DNA of 64,000 nt from Cornus controversa. Lineage: Eukaryota > Streptophyta > Magnoliopsida > Cornales > Cornaceae. Positions 45,070 through 57,080 of this stretch are shown one piece after another (within the stretch, counting starts at the first letter, position 1; the number at the start of each line of letters is the position of its first letter). The translations under genes were made by a program, and so were the position numbers. Location of the stretch: the NCBI GenBank assembly GCA_026545225.1, contig CM048845.1, forward strand, positions 55,218,033-55,282,032, written 5' to 3'. The notes under the pieces were generated by a model, which was not told the DNA's origin, ran no database searches, and saw only the letters and a program-made list of their open reading frames with translations.

Positions 45070-46586
45070 TGATAGGCGTTGAATGTTACGCATTCTAGCC
45101 TCTTAACTTATGTATTTTATTCTCTTAGTGATAGATTATTTTGTGATTTTACTTTGTTTTAGTGTTTTCTGTATTTTCAGGGCCTTAATGATTATTTCAG
45201 TTAAAACCAAGTTTTTGGGCTTTGAAAGAAGACATCCAAGATGGTGAGATGAAGCCTAAATCAAGGAAATTCACTCAACCATTTATTCCAACTCAAATCA
45301 GCCCAAGAAAGAGGTCCAAGAGAATTACAGCAGCTTAAGAAGGTTTCGGGCCTGAAGCCCAAATCTGCGCATAATGCAGTTTTAATCCCATTTTGGAAAA
45401 TGGACCAGAAGTCTTATTTCCGAGCCTCAAATCGATATTATTTTCGCGAATGGTTGAACGAAATTTGATTCTGCACACTTTTGTATTTCACGAAAATTCC
45501 ATAAAACGGACTTCTAGTGGGTCAAAAGTACGACCGAAGTCAGCAGAAAAAACCCACCTGATTAGTGCTGCGGGAAACCCTAATTTATTCCTAATTGGAT
45601 TAGGACTTTGGTGTATTCTGTTAGGAAATAAAGTGAAGACTTGGAGGCTGAGTTGAGGGAGATTTTGGGGGAGAACACAGAGAGAGTCTGAGAGGGCTGA
45701 AGAGAACAGAAACATATTGCAGAGCCATTGGAGAACGAAGTCATACGCGTAATTCAGAAAGATGATGTCTTCTTCCTCAACAGTTGAAGCTCTTCTTCTA
45801 CCATGAGCGGCTAGTTCGTCCACTAGGGTTTTGATGTAGCCCTCACAAAGCATCAATGGTTTGATTGTTTTAATTATTGGGGACCTTTATATACATGCAT
45901 AGATTGTGTAATTGTGAGGATTCTTATTATAGAATTGAGCAATAAAAGTCTTGTAAATTCAATCTCAATGATTTCTTATCTTATCTTAGATATTTAGTTG
46001 TTGTTATTGAACTCAATCTCTCTTGTTTTCTGTGATCATGAGAGAGATTATTACACAATGGTAATCACTGAATATATTGTTATGAGCTTTGATGGATTAT
46101 GCCTAGAGAAGATGAACCATACCGCACCCTAGATTAGAGTAGTTAGGCAGATGGCCCATGCCAATCGAAGATAGTCCATGGCTTAGTCTTAATCATATGT
46201 TATCTTCTTGATGGATGAAGGTGAGCTTGTAGCCACCGACACCACTTATGCATGATGTAATTCCCCTATAGTTGATTCAATTAACCATTGATTGTGGAGT
46301 TAGTGGTGAAGTCAAACACCCTAGGTTTCTCTCCTATTATCTTCACTATCTTGTTTACTTTGATTTATTTTATTTTATCTTTTTAATTAGTTTAGTTTAA
46401 AAATCAGAATTCTTTTCTTATAAATTTAATTAGAGTTAATTCCGTATTCCAACTGGTCAGAACATAATCCCTGAGGTACGATACCCATTCATTTCGATAG
46501 CCCTATTCTGCAAGGAATTCGTTCTATTGCGAAGTGTGGAAATTTTTAATTGGTATACTTTTTGAGTCACACTCACACACGAATCA
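45070..46586 (+). mobile_element. Solo LTR of the element B family
   Basis: 1517 bp with TGATAGGCG start and GAATCA end, homologous to the array LTRs along its full length but more diverged from them than they are from each other. TGAAA on both sides shows a separate insertion whose internal part was removed by LTR-LTR recombination. Confidence 0.93.
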
Positions 46587-46704
46587 TGAAATGAACGGAT
46601 AATCATCCTTTATCTAGTTGATGATTGAGCATGATTCCATTTTTGTATAAGATAGTTAAATTCATTTTTTGTAGCATTGCATTGCTAAGGGACTAGTAAT
46701 GTGT
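46587..46704 (+). other. 3' non-coding region of element H, part 3
   Basis: Last internal stretch of element H; begins with the TGAAA duplication and leads into the PPT. Confidence 0.75.
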
Positions 46705-46717
46705 AAGTTTGGGGGTG
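46705..46717 (+). other. Polypurine tract of element H
   Basis: AAGTTTGGGGGTG directly before the 3' LTR. Confidence 0.9.
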
Positions 46718-48126
46718 TGATAAGTGTTCAATACTATATATTTGAATCCTCTTTATTGCATATGTTAGTCCCGTTATTACGTTTACCGAGATACATTTAC
46801 GATATTTTTATATTTTTGATGTATTGCAGGTTTTGTAGTAAAAGGAGCAAGGTTTGAGGCCATTTGCAGTTGAAGAGCAAAATTCAGAATTAAAGCTAAG
46901 ACATCTCGATCAATCGAGATGTTGATCTCGATCAATCGAGATCTCGATTGATCGAGACTTGAATTTCGATTGATCGAAATCTCGATCAATCGAGATTCCA
47001 ATTTCGATTGATCGAGATTCTACAGACCTACTTGCCCACTTGCTCACCTGCTCTTCCCACTTGCAACAAAATCTCCTTTTTTGCACGACTTGGAGGGATT
47101 GTCTGACTTGAACAAGACACATGGAGATATTATAGCTCTAGTTTATATATATATTGATATATATATATATATACATGGTGGGCCCCAAGGATGAAAAGAG
47201 AGCCATAAAGCACAAAAGAAGCCATTTTTCTCTCATATACAATATACACACTTAGAGACTTTCGGGAGAGGGGAAGAGGAAGCTGAACCAGACCTTGAAG
47301 CTTCATTTTCTCCATCAATGAAAGAGTGCAAGACTGCCATGAGCAACTAACTTCTCTGCTAGGGTGTGGGTGAAACCCCTAGCCATGTAAACTTGTTCAT
47401 TTTTGTAGCATTATTTGGGATTTATATTTAAATGTTGATTATTTAGTCTAGTGACATTGTACACTTATACATTTCTTATATATATTCATTTGATGTTGAT
47501 TTTATTCTTATCTTAGAGTAGAATCTTTCATGTGAATGCACAACATTTGCATCTTGCACAAGAAATTCAAATGATGGCTAAGTAATGGTACTTAAAATGA
47601 ATGTGTTGTTCTTACTTGTATAAATCATGCCAAGATAAGGTAGTTTGGATGCATTTAGGTTCACTTAGAGAGTAGGGTAATTAGTTAGGTTGAAGAACTA
47701 TGTTTGTTGAAGATGGATTATGATAGGGTTGCACACACATTAATCTTTTGATATGTCATTGAGGTCACAAGCCTAATGACATTGTTAGACATTTAATTTA
47801 TAAATCCCAAGCTTGCTACACTTATGGACATGTGAATGGCTAGTGGTGGAAACCACCCCTAGTTCTCTCTCCCAACTTTTAACTCTTTAAATTTATTATT
47901 TTTACATTTTATGCAATAGTTTTAAAACAAAAATCAAAACCTTGTTTTTAGAATTAAAGTGGAATTAATCTTTCTTTAAGACAATTAACGACTAGTCCTC
48001 GTGGGATCGATACCCTCTATATAGAACCGTATCTACAAAGATTCGTGCTCTTGCGAGTGGTTAAATTATATTTTGAAAAAGGGACAAAAATAAGCTTACA
48101 ATTATAATTCAAGTTTTGCCACATCA
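46718..48126 (+). repeat. 3' LTR of element H
   Basis: 1409 bp, TGATAAGTG start and CACATCA end. A CGAT-NN-ATCG cluster occupies 46904-47018. A TA-rich TATA candidate lies at about 47139-47176, so the cluster is about 120-270 bp upstream of it, in U3. The part from 47012 on matches the truncated 5' LTR at 2845. Confidence 0.94.
46904..47018 (+). promoter_or_regulatory. CGAT-NN-ATCG cluster in element H LTR
   Basis: Six to seven units in 115 bp, such as CTCGATCAATCGAG, CTCGATTGATCGAG and TTTCGATTGATCGAAA. The same forms occur in the spacer of this element at 30511-30760. Confidence 0.8.
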
Positions 48127-49074
48127 GCTGTCAATGTGGTAGATGACGTGTCATTGGATGTTGAGTCAGCGATGACTTGGCACGCGTGAAGAAGCTTGCT
48201 GGCGCGTGGCTACGAGTAGAAGGGTGTGGTGGCATATGGTAGCGCGTGGAGATGCTGGGAAAAAAATAGAGGACTTTGGCAACTCGTGGAAGCTTCGTTC
48301 GGGCTGAATTTTACGACGTCTTGATCATTTGGTCAAAGGCTTCATTCTGATATATTCAGAAGATTAAAAAGAGTTCCAGAAGATGGATTTTCGGCACCTA
48401 AAAGAGAAGAGTTCTCTTTAGGTGATGAGAATAATTAAGCGGAAGAAGAAAAAGGAGGGTTTTAAAACCCTAGCTGTGAAACCATGTTAAAATAAGAGAA
48501 AAAGAAACTGAATTATCTCTATATAATATTAATGAATGGTATGTCAAATAATATACAGTGAGAGCATATATATAGGAGAAGGAAAGATGTAGGTGAGTGG
48601 GGAGCAAGTTATCCTATACATGGTAAGCCCCCTCTCCCCAAAATCATAGGAATCGTAATTGGATATGGAAAAGGTTAAATATAAAATATACTAAGATATT
48701 TCAACAACTAGTATTTTATCTGTTCTTCGTAGGTTGGTAGTATGTAATTCATTTCTTGAAATTATACGTCAAACAATTATTATCCCTTGTTAAGTACAAC
48801 AATTATTAGAAAATAATTGATTTTAGTGCTGATGATTGGATGAGATGAATGAAAGTGATTGACAAGGGAGCTCCTCCAAGTATTTCAGTTGGGTTGGACA
48901 ACTATCGGAGTAATTTTCTTTGGATATTTTGAATAGAACGATCGTGGCAAATGTCTTAAGTTCACACTTGGATCGATCTTGATTTTTTACTGTACATTTT
49001 TTGATGTTATAATGTGTTGCACATTCGTAACATATTAAATCAAAAAGAATATTAATGAAGGAGAGAAACACAAA
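48127..49074. other. Unassigned sequence right of element H
   Basis: About 950 bp, moderately AT-rich, no supported gene. It may be the older DNA into which element H inserted. Nothing else recognised. Confidence 0.5.
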
Positions 49075-49860
49075 GGGTGTATTGACTAACAAAAACGTTT
49101 TTTGTTTTTGCACTCAGAAAAAAATAGAAATATATTATTATTTTTTTAAATGGAAACAGAAAGCAGAAATAGTGTTAATTAAAACTTATTGTTTTCACAT
49201 TTTTGAAAACAAAAAACAGAATTTAATAACACATTTGTTACACATTCTTTTTTCATATTTCAATATGTAACTGTTAGACAATACAAAAAAACTTTACAAC
49301 ATAACTAGTCTTCCATACGTATAATATCATATATATGTAAAAATTAAATTAAAAAATATGATACAAGTTAGAAGATAATAATATAATAACATGTATATCA
49401 TAAAGAATTATTATTTATAAATAATTTTTTTTAAAAAGAAGATGAAAGTAAGAACATTTTAAAAGTGTTTTTCATTTTAATATAGATAATTTATACACAT
49501 TATATATATTATCATATTAATTTATTATATATTATTTAACTAAGTAAGTAAGAAAAAGATTATAATACGTAAATAAGAAAACATTTGTGCAAAAAATTAT
49601 GAATAGTAAAAATTATGTTTAATATTATATATTATTAAACTAAGTGTGTTTTGCTAAAGTGGAGTAAATATTTTTTGTTACTAGAAAAACAGAAGAAATA
49701 TTTTTTCTTTTAGTTTTTTCCTTCTTTCATAAAAATAAAAAATACTTTTTCATTAGGGAGAATAGAAACATTTTATTAAATACAATTTTTGTTTTTATTT
49801 TTATTTTTTTTAAATAAAAAAACAAAAAAAATACTTTCTCAGTGAACGAGCTTATCAGAC
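49075..49860. repeat. Very AT-rich block, possibly MITE-derived
   Basis: Long A and T runs. The left end, near GGGTGTATTGACTAACAAAAA, and the right end, near TTTCTCAGTGAACGAGC, resemble ends of plant MITE-like elements, but no clean terminal inverted repeats or target duplication could be matched by eye. It may be two overlapping relics. Confidence 0.3.
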
Positions 49861-49968
49861 TGCTCCTCACTGAACACAAAGAGATTGCGCCCACTATGGT
49901 TCCTGTGGCCTTTTGGAAAATGTGTGAAAGTGAGGAGCATATGTAGCCAAGGCATTGCAGTTTGTCTG

Positions 49969-50751
49969 CCTACTATATCTATTTGTCTTGTCGTGTTGTG
50001 AGATTTGTGGATTCTCTTTCAAGATTGATAAAGATCCAATTTATGTGTCTATGCTTACAAGCTACAATCTCTAGCCTTTACACGTCATAATCCAGAGAGA
50101 GAATATCGATTGTCCTGTCGTGTTGTGAGATTTGTGGATTCTCTTTCAAGATTGATAAAGATCCTGTGTCTATGCTTACAAGCTGCAATCTCGATCATTT
50201 ACACGTCATAATCCAGAGAGAATGCTATTTTAATGGACAATTCACCACTTCCTTAAAACGAAGAAAAAGTCTATAATACTCGTCTAAATATTTTGGCACA
50301 ATGCTCTTCATTTTTAGGGATCGTATTTGTTGATTTCATCAATTTCTTAAGCCAATAATATCACAATGCGTTTAAGATCTCAACGGAACATTCCCCTCAA
50401 ATCAGAAAAATAAAAAATTAAATAATTTTTTATATATATATATTAGATAAGTAAAATCACACACGCACCACTTGCTTTTAAAGAGGCTCAAATTCTAGAC
50501 GTCTCTTTAAAAAGCTAACGCTCTTTCGCCCCCGACCAATTAATCTTTGACTAAATAAAACTTACACATTTACAGTCGAGAAGATGATGTAATAATTTTC
50601 TGTGAATTCTGTAACTTTTGAAAAATGTGTTAAAGTTAGAGACCAAAGTGGCCAATGCATGGCAGTTTGTAAGCAAAGACATAAATTGATCTTGATCTTT
50701 AAAGAAAATCCACAAAACTCACAACACGACAAGACAAATAGATATAGTAGG
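49969..50751. repeat. Inverted repeat with about 65-bp arms
   Basis: 49969-50036 and 50688-50751 are reverse complements with few mismatches (arm core TATTTGTCTTGTCGTGTTGT). Outside the left arm and inside the right one, 49911-49965 and 50616-50675 are similar in direct orientation. The source sequence therefore exists here in at least three copies. Confidence 0.8.
49984..50220. repeat. Tandem duplication of a 110-117 bp unit
   Basis: 49984-50100 and 50111-50220 share the TGTCGTGTTGTGAGATTTGT segment through CACGTCATAATCCAGAGAG with few changes. The origin is unknown. Confidence 0.85.
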
Positions 50752-50770
50752 CTGGCAACGTCTATTACTA

Positions 50771-50919
50771 CACAATCCCTATTCATTATGACAATAATTA
50801 CAATATATTTCACCACAATCCCTATTCATTATGACAATAATTGCAATATATTTCACGACCTATATTTCTCCACAATCCCTATTCATTACGACAATAATTA
50901 CAATATATTTCATGACCTA
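50771..50919. repeat. Three-copy tandem repeat
   Basis: CACAATCCCTATTCATTA recurs at 50771, about 50814 and 50871, each followed by CGACAATAATTACAATATAT-like sequence. The repeat length varies between 43 and 57 bp. Confidence 0.85.
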
Positions 50920-51032
50920 GCCTTCCTTGATTTCTCTTTTTCTTTAATTATCACATGAATCACGAGAATACTTTCTCCATGATCATATCCACACACACAC
51001 TTTCTCTCTCTGCATGTGTATGTATATGTATT

Positions 51033-51652
51033 GATAGAGTATTTGACACTAATTGTTAAAAGTACAACGTAAAAGTTGAGATTGAGGTGATGTGAATAAG
51101 AAGTATATTTTAACCAAGACTTCTCGATCTCCAGATAAGTCTGGGGAACTGAAAAGTCAGTCTTCTACTAGGATATGGTTTCATTTGACTGTTATAAACA
51201 CAAAGATGACTCATATATCATGTACGCAATTAATACTCTCTAAGTGCCTTTATAACTGAAGAAAACTCTTCCGATTTTTGACTTGATTTTCAGAGTATCC
51301 TCGGCCGGCACCATATCAGTGTCCTTTCGATTACCTTTCTCTTGTTCTTTTATAGGCTGGTGTTTGACCAGTTAGGCGTGGATTTTTGCTTCATCAGTTG
51401 GCGCCGTTTATGGGAAAGACTATCACAAACTTAACTGTTCTACTCGAAGCACATATGAAGCATGATGCACTTACGATCTAGACTAGAGATTATAGCCGGC
51501 CAAGATCCTCCGGCCAGACTTAACCTTCTAGCTGGAGAGGAACCTCCAGTCGGCCTCAACTTTTCAACCGGACAGGATCCTCTTGTCGGTCACAACCTTC
51601 TAGCTGGACAGGATCCACCTGTCGCCCAAGAATTTTCTAGTCACAATTTGCA
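51033..51652 (+). mobile_element. Relic of a further LTR retrotransposon (LTR end, PBS, gag start)
   Basis: The sequence up to CTTCATCAG ends like an LTR and is followed by TTGGCGCCGTTTATGGGAAA (51401-51420), which resembles the post-LTR junction of many plant gypsy or LARD-type elements. A short open frame 51462-51665 follows, with four repeats around AGQDPP and AGEEPP. The element is cut at 51653 by the next LTR. The LTR start near 51033 is a guess. Confidence 0.5.
51488..51640 (+). repeat. Short coding-like tandem repeat
   Basis: Four to five units of about 36-39 bp built around GGACAGGATCCTCNTGTCGG-type sequence, each giving a Gly-Gln-Asp-Pro-like peptide. It lies at the start of the gag position of the relic. 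Confidence 0.65.
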
Positions 51653-52973
51653 TGTCACACCCTAATTTTCAGTTCCTGAAAATCGAGTGAACAGTGAAAG
51701 TCCCACCCAGTTCGCATTCATGAACTGCTTAATTCCAGAACTTGACTTCATGTATGTTTGGAATTTCAGAATGATACTTAGTCCATTGGAAAGAGGATCT
51801 GAAAATACTCAATTTTTTTAAAAAAACCATGCACAAATCCAAGTTAATACAAGGAAGTTACGCCCAATTGAAGTTTGGACCAATTTTAGATAATGTTGTA
51901 AATAGTAATTACGATTCATCGTAATTACTAGGGCGGTTGTGTCCATTCAATCTATTGAACTACCTCAACCACTAAATCAATGTGGAATAATAATTACATA
52001 CATACATTTACTTACGTATGACTCACCCTCAATAATCCATTATGGCCCCACATGTGGCCACACATTGCATCCCCAAATAATTTCTCAACTCTATCTCAAT
52101 AATCCACCCAACCACACATTACGATGCATCATAATGTTGGTTACGATTGCACAAGGTGCGCAAATCCTGTGAAATTCACTAAAATCTCACTCAAAACACC
52201 TCACTATTTACGATGCATCGTTATTGAATTTTTGATGCATCACCGTATCACAATATATCATAACGGAGATTACGATGCATGGTAATCACTCACCCTGCTA
52301 CATTAGCAAATCCACCAAATGATTACAACAATCATTCTCCTTCCAATTCATCATCTTAAACATAATATCATCGAACATAATTATCATTTCTGCATATCCC
52401 AAACATCCACAAAATGATAATTTATCACAATAAGATTCCACCTTATACACTTGAAACACAAAAATGACAATTCATGTATTATTATACACCTACTTCAAAA
52501 ATCATCAATTTTATACAATCTTCAAGAGTTGTCAAACTTATCATACATAGATAGAACATTAAAGGTCTTATACACATTTCTTATCCAAAATAGATACAAT
52601 ATTTCTAAACTAGTCCACATGCCACAAATTGATATGAACATCTATGTACATCTCTCAAAACACAAAATGCTCAAAATAAGAGTTCCTCTACTCTAAGTCC
52701 AACTCATGGTTGTGCATCCTTAACCACCTCCTTGCCATGTCCTGAAAGTGTTAGTGTAGGGGGATTAGCAATTTCAACGATCTCAAGGTTACAATGTTGT
52801 GAATTTTATTCAAGTTCACATTTTATGTTCAATGCATAAAACACAAATCATGCTCGATGAACTACGTGTCATGCGCCCTAGCATTCTAATCACAAGCTCA
52901 TATGAGTAATTCACTCAAGTCATGGCATATACGTCAATTATAACTTGAGAACCACATAAAGATAATTCATGCA
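51653..52973 (-). mobile_element. Diverged Tekay-type LTR relic
   Basis: Starts TGTCACACCC and runs parallel to the T1 LTR: a segment with CCATTGGA, then AAAATACTCAA and an A-run, then GAAGTTTGGACCAATTTT, then GTAAATAGTAATT and inverted repeats. Here the repeats are TTACGATTCATCGTAA and TACGATGCATCGT. It is broken off at 52974 by element C. Divergence from T1 is high. Confidence 0.75.
51907..52280 (-). promoter_or_regulatory. CGAT-NN-ATCG units in the Tekay-type relic
   Basis: TTACGATTCATCGTAA at about 51908-51923, and ACGATGCATC-type units near 52129, 52208 and 52270. They are more scattered than in the younger elements. Confidence 0.6.
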
Positions 52974-54370
52974 TGATAAGCATTGAATGTTAGACATTCT
53001 TGCACCTTTACTTATGTATTTTAATGCCATAGCTGCACATATTGTATAGTTTTTACGTGTTTTTATGTTTTTGATGATTTCTGATTCAAACTCAAAATTT
53101 GGCGTAATTCGACTCGTTCATCAGTTCAAGAATGCATTCCTATGCCCTATCACGCTTCATGAAAAGTTCAGATCAAGGAATAGTGAATGGCGTATCAAGA
53201 CCGGAGTCAAAAAATTGAAGAGTTGCAGAAGAAGGAAAGATTGATGCATCAAAGTACCAAATTCGATGCATCGAAGTCCCTACTTTGATGCATCACCCAA
53301 TCCTGTAGAAAATATTTTTCTACAGATATTTTCTTGACTTGCCACTTGTCCAATTTTGCTTAGATAAAGCATTGAATGGAATTTCTGTGATATTTTGAGC
53401 CTCAAATCAGATATATAACTAGGAAATATGTAATATTGAGATATATCACAATTCTTGTAAAAAAGAGCATACATAGAGTTCTAGAAAGAGAAAGTGAAGT
53501 TCTAGAGAGGGAAAGCTTCAAAAAGGACTTTGTAAGGCCTTGAAGACCATTTTGAGCATGGGATCATCTTTGTCTATGGAGTGCTTCTAGCCCACCATGA
53601 TCAACTAATCCTTCTCTAGGGTTTTGACAAATCCTAGTCTTGTAAATATATTCTAACTTTAATAAATTGGAGATTTTTATGTATTTTTGTGTATATGTAC
53701 CTTGCCTTTAGCCTTATGAGTAATATAAGTTTACAAATTCTTCATGTTCATGTGAGTAATTTATCTTTCTTGTCTTAGAATGCTAACTTTTCTCATATGA
53801 TCTTCAAACACTTGTACTTCCACAAGGATTACATGTGATTGTTTGGTACTAGTTTTCACTACAACATGCATAGCTAGATTTGCATAGTCCATGCTAAAAG
53901 ATGGTAAATTAGCTACACTTAGTTAATTAGGTATTTAAGTAAGTAGGTAGGTAGGGAATTTACACATATCAAAGATGGATTATAGTATTTTAAGGTGCAT
54001 GTATCCTCTTGAAGGTAGCATTGTACGCCACAAGCCATTTGCACGGCTTAGTACACAATTGCATGAATTCCCCCAATTTATTAGAAGTATGGCATACTAT
54101 GAGGCTAGTGGTGAAGTCTCAACCCTAGTCCTTTACTCTTCTCTCAAACTTCGTGTTTTAATTATCTTTTATGATTTTAAAATATAGTAAGAAAACAACC
54201 AACACTCGGTTGTGATGTAAACAAGAGCCAACCCTCAACCTTTAGCGAATTATTCCTACGTAGTCTCTGTGGGATTGACACCCTCAACTTAGAGTCCTAT
54301 CCTTCAAGGATTCGTTTTATTATGAGTGGTAAATATAAATTGTGAAGCATTGCCTTTGAAACTGACAACA
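52974..54370 (+). repeat. 5' LTR of element C
   Basis: Starts TGATAAGCATTGAATGTTAG, clearly related to the element B LTR start, and ends a few bases before the PBS. The end at 54370 (ACAACA) is approximate. GATGCATC palindromes lie at 53241-53294 and a TATA candidate (AGATATATAA) near 53409. The cluster is again about 120-170 bp upstream of that box. Confidence 0.85.
53241..53294 (+). promoter_or_regulatory. CGATGCATCG cluster in element C LTR
   Basis: Three units: TTGATGCATCAAA, TTCGATGCATCGAA and TTTGATGCATCA. The same type is found after the pol deletion at 57285-57334. Confidence 0.75.
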
Positions 54371-54375
54371 ATTTT

Positions 54376-54393
54376 TGGCGCCGTTGCAGGGGA
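54376..54393 (+). other. Primer binding site of element C, tRNA-Asp type
   Basis: TGGCGCCGTTGCAGGGGA, one mismatch to the tRNA-Asp site of element H. Confidence 0.88.
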
Positions 54394-54634
54394 CTGCAGT
54401 TTAATCACTAAAGTTAGAGGATTGAGTCTTGTTTAAATTTTAACTTAACTCATTCTTTACATTCTTTAATTGTAATTATTTTCATCTTATTTCTTAAGTG
54501 TTTTATTGTAGGTACTTATCTAATTAAGGTATTAAGACTTAAGCTTGGATCCTTGTGAGTAGAGTACCCAACTTTATTGCACTTAAGTGTTTAAAATTTG
54601 TTTTTGCATATAGTTTAGGTATTGTTTCTTTCAT

Positions 54635-55893
54635 ATGCAAGGTAGGAGATCATTGTCATTACCCTTGTTGCCGTGTGATCTTGAACCTGAAAGAACTCTT
54701 AGACAACATAGTAGTGTTCCTTGGGACCCTATATCGTTTAGAGAACATAGGAGATAAACAATGGCAAATAATGATAACCAAAATATTCAACAAAATCCTG
54801 TTTTACCACCCCCATCGGGTGGTGAGGTTCTTCGAGATTTTTATGTCCCATCTACCTATGCATCACCTTCTTGTATTTGTTTTCCGAATGTAGGGAGGAA
54901 TAATTTTGAAATCAAATCCTCAATAATTAATCTTCTCAACTGTTTTCATGGGCTTCCAAACCAAGATCCTTATAAATATATTGATGAATTTTTAGAAGTG
55001 TGTTCGACTCTACAGTTGAATGCATAAGCAGAAGACAACTTAAGACTTCGTCTTTCCCTTTCTCACTTAAGGATAAAGCCAAACAATGGTTTAACTTCTT
55101 AGAGCTAAATTCCATTAACTCTTGGGCAGAACTGCAACGAGAGTTTTGAAAGAAATACTTTCCAATGGGAAAGACTAATGATGTGCAGAGAGCCATCATC
55201 ATTTTTTCGCAAAGGGAAGAAGAAGCTTTTCACGAAACTTGGGAAAGGATGAAGGACCTTTCGAGGTCATGCCCATACCATGCTATTCTCAAATGGTAAT
55301 TGGTGCAAGGATTTTACGATGGTTTAGGAGAGCCACATAAACAAATGGTTGACGTTAGTTGTAGAGGTACATTCTTTCTAAAAAGTCCTGATGAAGCGTG
55401 GATACTATTGGAGAACTTGAGCAAAAATTCATCTCATCATTCTTCTAATGAAAGGAAGAATAAGGTAGTTGCTCCTCTTAACGCTCAAACTGAAAGTATC
55501 TTTGAAATGCATAAGGAGAAAGCAATAGATAGGAAGATAGAGGCCCTAGAAAAGAAATTAGATCAAGTCATGTTACCCGAGACTTCTCTTTTTTCCTCCC
55601 ATCCTACTATTCCTAATCCTACTCTTCATCCCATATATGATGTATGTTCCTTTTGCTCTAGTCCTTCTTATTATATAAATGATTGTCCTCATGTAGGGCA
55701 ATACCCTAAATTCTCACAAGAGCAAGCAAATGCACTTTATTCTAGGCTGGGTCAAAGATCATATCAAAACCTTTATAATCCCAGATGGAGAGATCAAAAC
55801 CAATTCCAATATGGTAACCAAGGTCAATATCAAGGACCTCAAGGACCACATGGACAACAAGGTCAATTTCAATTCCAGCCTAAACCTTATTAA
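54635..55893 (+). pseudogene. gag of element C
   Basis: Start at MQGRRSLSLPLLP (54635), conserved with elements B and H. TAA 54755 follows, then the frame continues with VLRDFYVPSTYASPSCICF and DPYKYIDEFLEVCS. After stops and a frameshift between 55028 and 55300, the segment MVDVSCRGTFFLKS and a zinc knuckle with Tyr for His (CX2CX4YX4C) follow. The Gln/Gly/Pro-rich end closes at TAA 55891. Confidence 0.85.
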
Positions 55894-57080
55894 CCAAATC
55901 CAAATGTAAGTTTCTACTACATTCCCAATCCACCACCTTCTCGAAACCCTAATTTTGAGGATAAGGTTTTAGCTGCTTTAGGCAATATTGAAAGCAATAC
56001 CCAAAAGATCAACGCCCACTGCTAGCTAATGCAATAAATCGTCGAGAGGGTGGAAAATTTCTTAGCCAAATGGTCGTGAACCCTAATGAAGTTCAAGTAA
56101 TTGATGATGTTTCTCATTCCTTAAGTTTAACTATGAACAAGCTCAATAAATTACTACTTTAAAGAGTGATAGAGTGTTATAAAACTCGATTGATAAAATG
56201 AGAAAGAAAGAATATGAGCATCTGATGAATCCACCGATGAATCCAAAGATTCCTATAAATCCAAATAATATTTTGTTAAATCCAAAAGATGAAGGAAAGA
56301 AAAAGTTCATTGAAGCTAAATCCTCATCTATTCCAATTCAAGAAGCTTCATATGAACCTCCTATTCCCTTTCCTCAGAGAATAAGGGAACCTTCTCCATT
56401 CGGGAAGCAAGGAGAGAAATTGCAAGACATGATAGAAATCTTGAAACAAGTTAAAATCAATCTTCCTCTTTTAAATGCTATAAAATAAATTCCCTCATAT
56501 GTAAATTTCTAAAGGACTTATGCGCTCAAAAGCGTAAATCTAGGAACCACGTTCCTAAGAAAGTCTAATTAACTAAGCAGGTAAGTTCAATTCTTCAAAG
56601 TAACACCCCTCCAAAATTCAAGGATCTGGGTGCCCCAACAATCTCTTGTGACATTGGTGACCAAGAATTCGAGAGGGCCCTCCTTGACTTGGGAGCAAGT
56701 GTTAACTTACTTCCCTATTTGATTTATCATAAATTAGAACTAGGAGAACTTAAGCCGACCACAATTGTGTTGTAACTTGCCAACCGTTCGGTAAGGTAAT
56801 TACATGGAATAATTGAGGATGTTCTATCAAAGTGGACAAATTCTATTTCCCGGTGGACTTCATAGTCCTTGACACCAAACCTGTCCAAGATACCATAAAA
56901 CAAATTTCAATCATACTAGGTCGTCCATTCTTGGTTACGGCTAACACTTACGTTAATTGTCGTACCGGGGTGATGGACATCTCCTTCGAGAATATGACTG
57001 TTAGGTTACATACCTTTGACGCATCTCACCACACTGCCAATAATGAGAGTGAGTGCTTTTGTATAGCTATAGTGGATGAA
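55894..57080 (+). pseudogene. gag end and protease of element C
   Basis: Open pieces 56198-56488 (PFPQRIREPSPFGKQGEKLQ) and 56832-57107 (VDFIVLDTKP, IILGRPFLVTANTYVNC) with the active-site region LLDLGASVNLLPY near 56683-56720. Several stops and small indels break it. The last true protease-linker sequence is at about 57075; the following codons belong to post-integrase DNA. Confidence 0.8.

Larger units (their letters stand above)
2845..48126 (+). mobile_element. Element H: Athila-type element carrying three insertions
   Basis: A truncated 5' LTR (2845-3955) and a full 3' LTR (46718-48126) share about 1.1 kb of near-identical sequence. Between them lie, in order, a tRNA-Asp PBS, gag, protease, RT, RNase H, integrase, ORF3, a long 3' non-coding region and a PPT. 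Three younger elements interrupt it, each with a matching 5-bp duplication: 4031-24961, 34314-44983 and 45070-46586. Removing them leaves about 12.1 kb, normal for the Athila lineage. Its own target duplication cannot be checked because the left end is lost. Many stops make it non-functional. Confidence 0.9.

Noticed and set aside
49075..49860. Complete MITE or hAT element
   Set aside because: Ends look suggestive, but matching terminal inverted repeats and a target duplication could not be found by eye; listed only as a possible relic.
48127..51032. Host protein-coding gene between element H and the relics
   Set aside because: Only short frames without recognisable domains; the AT-rich and repeated sequence gives no exon structure.
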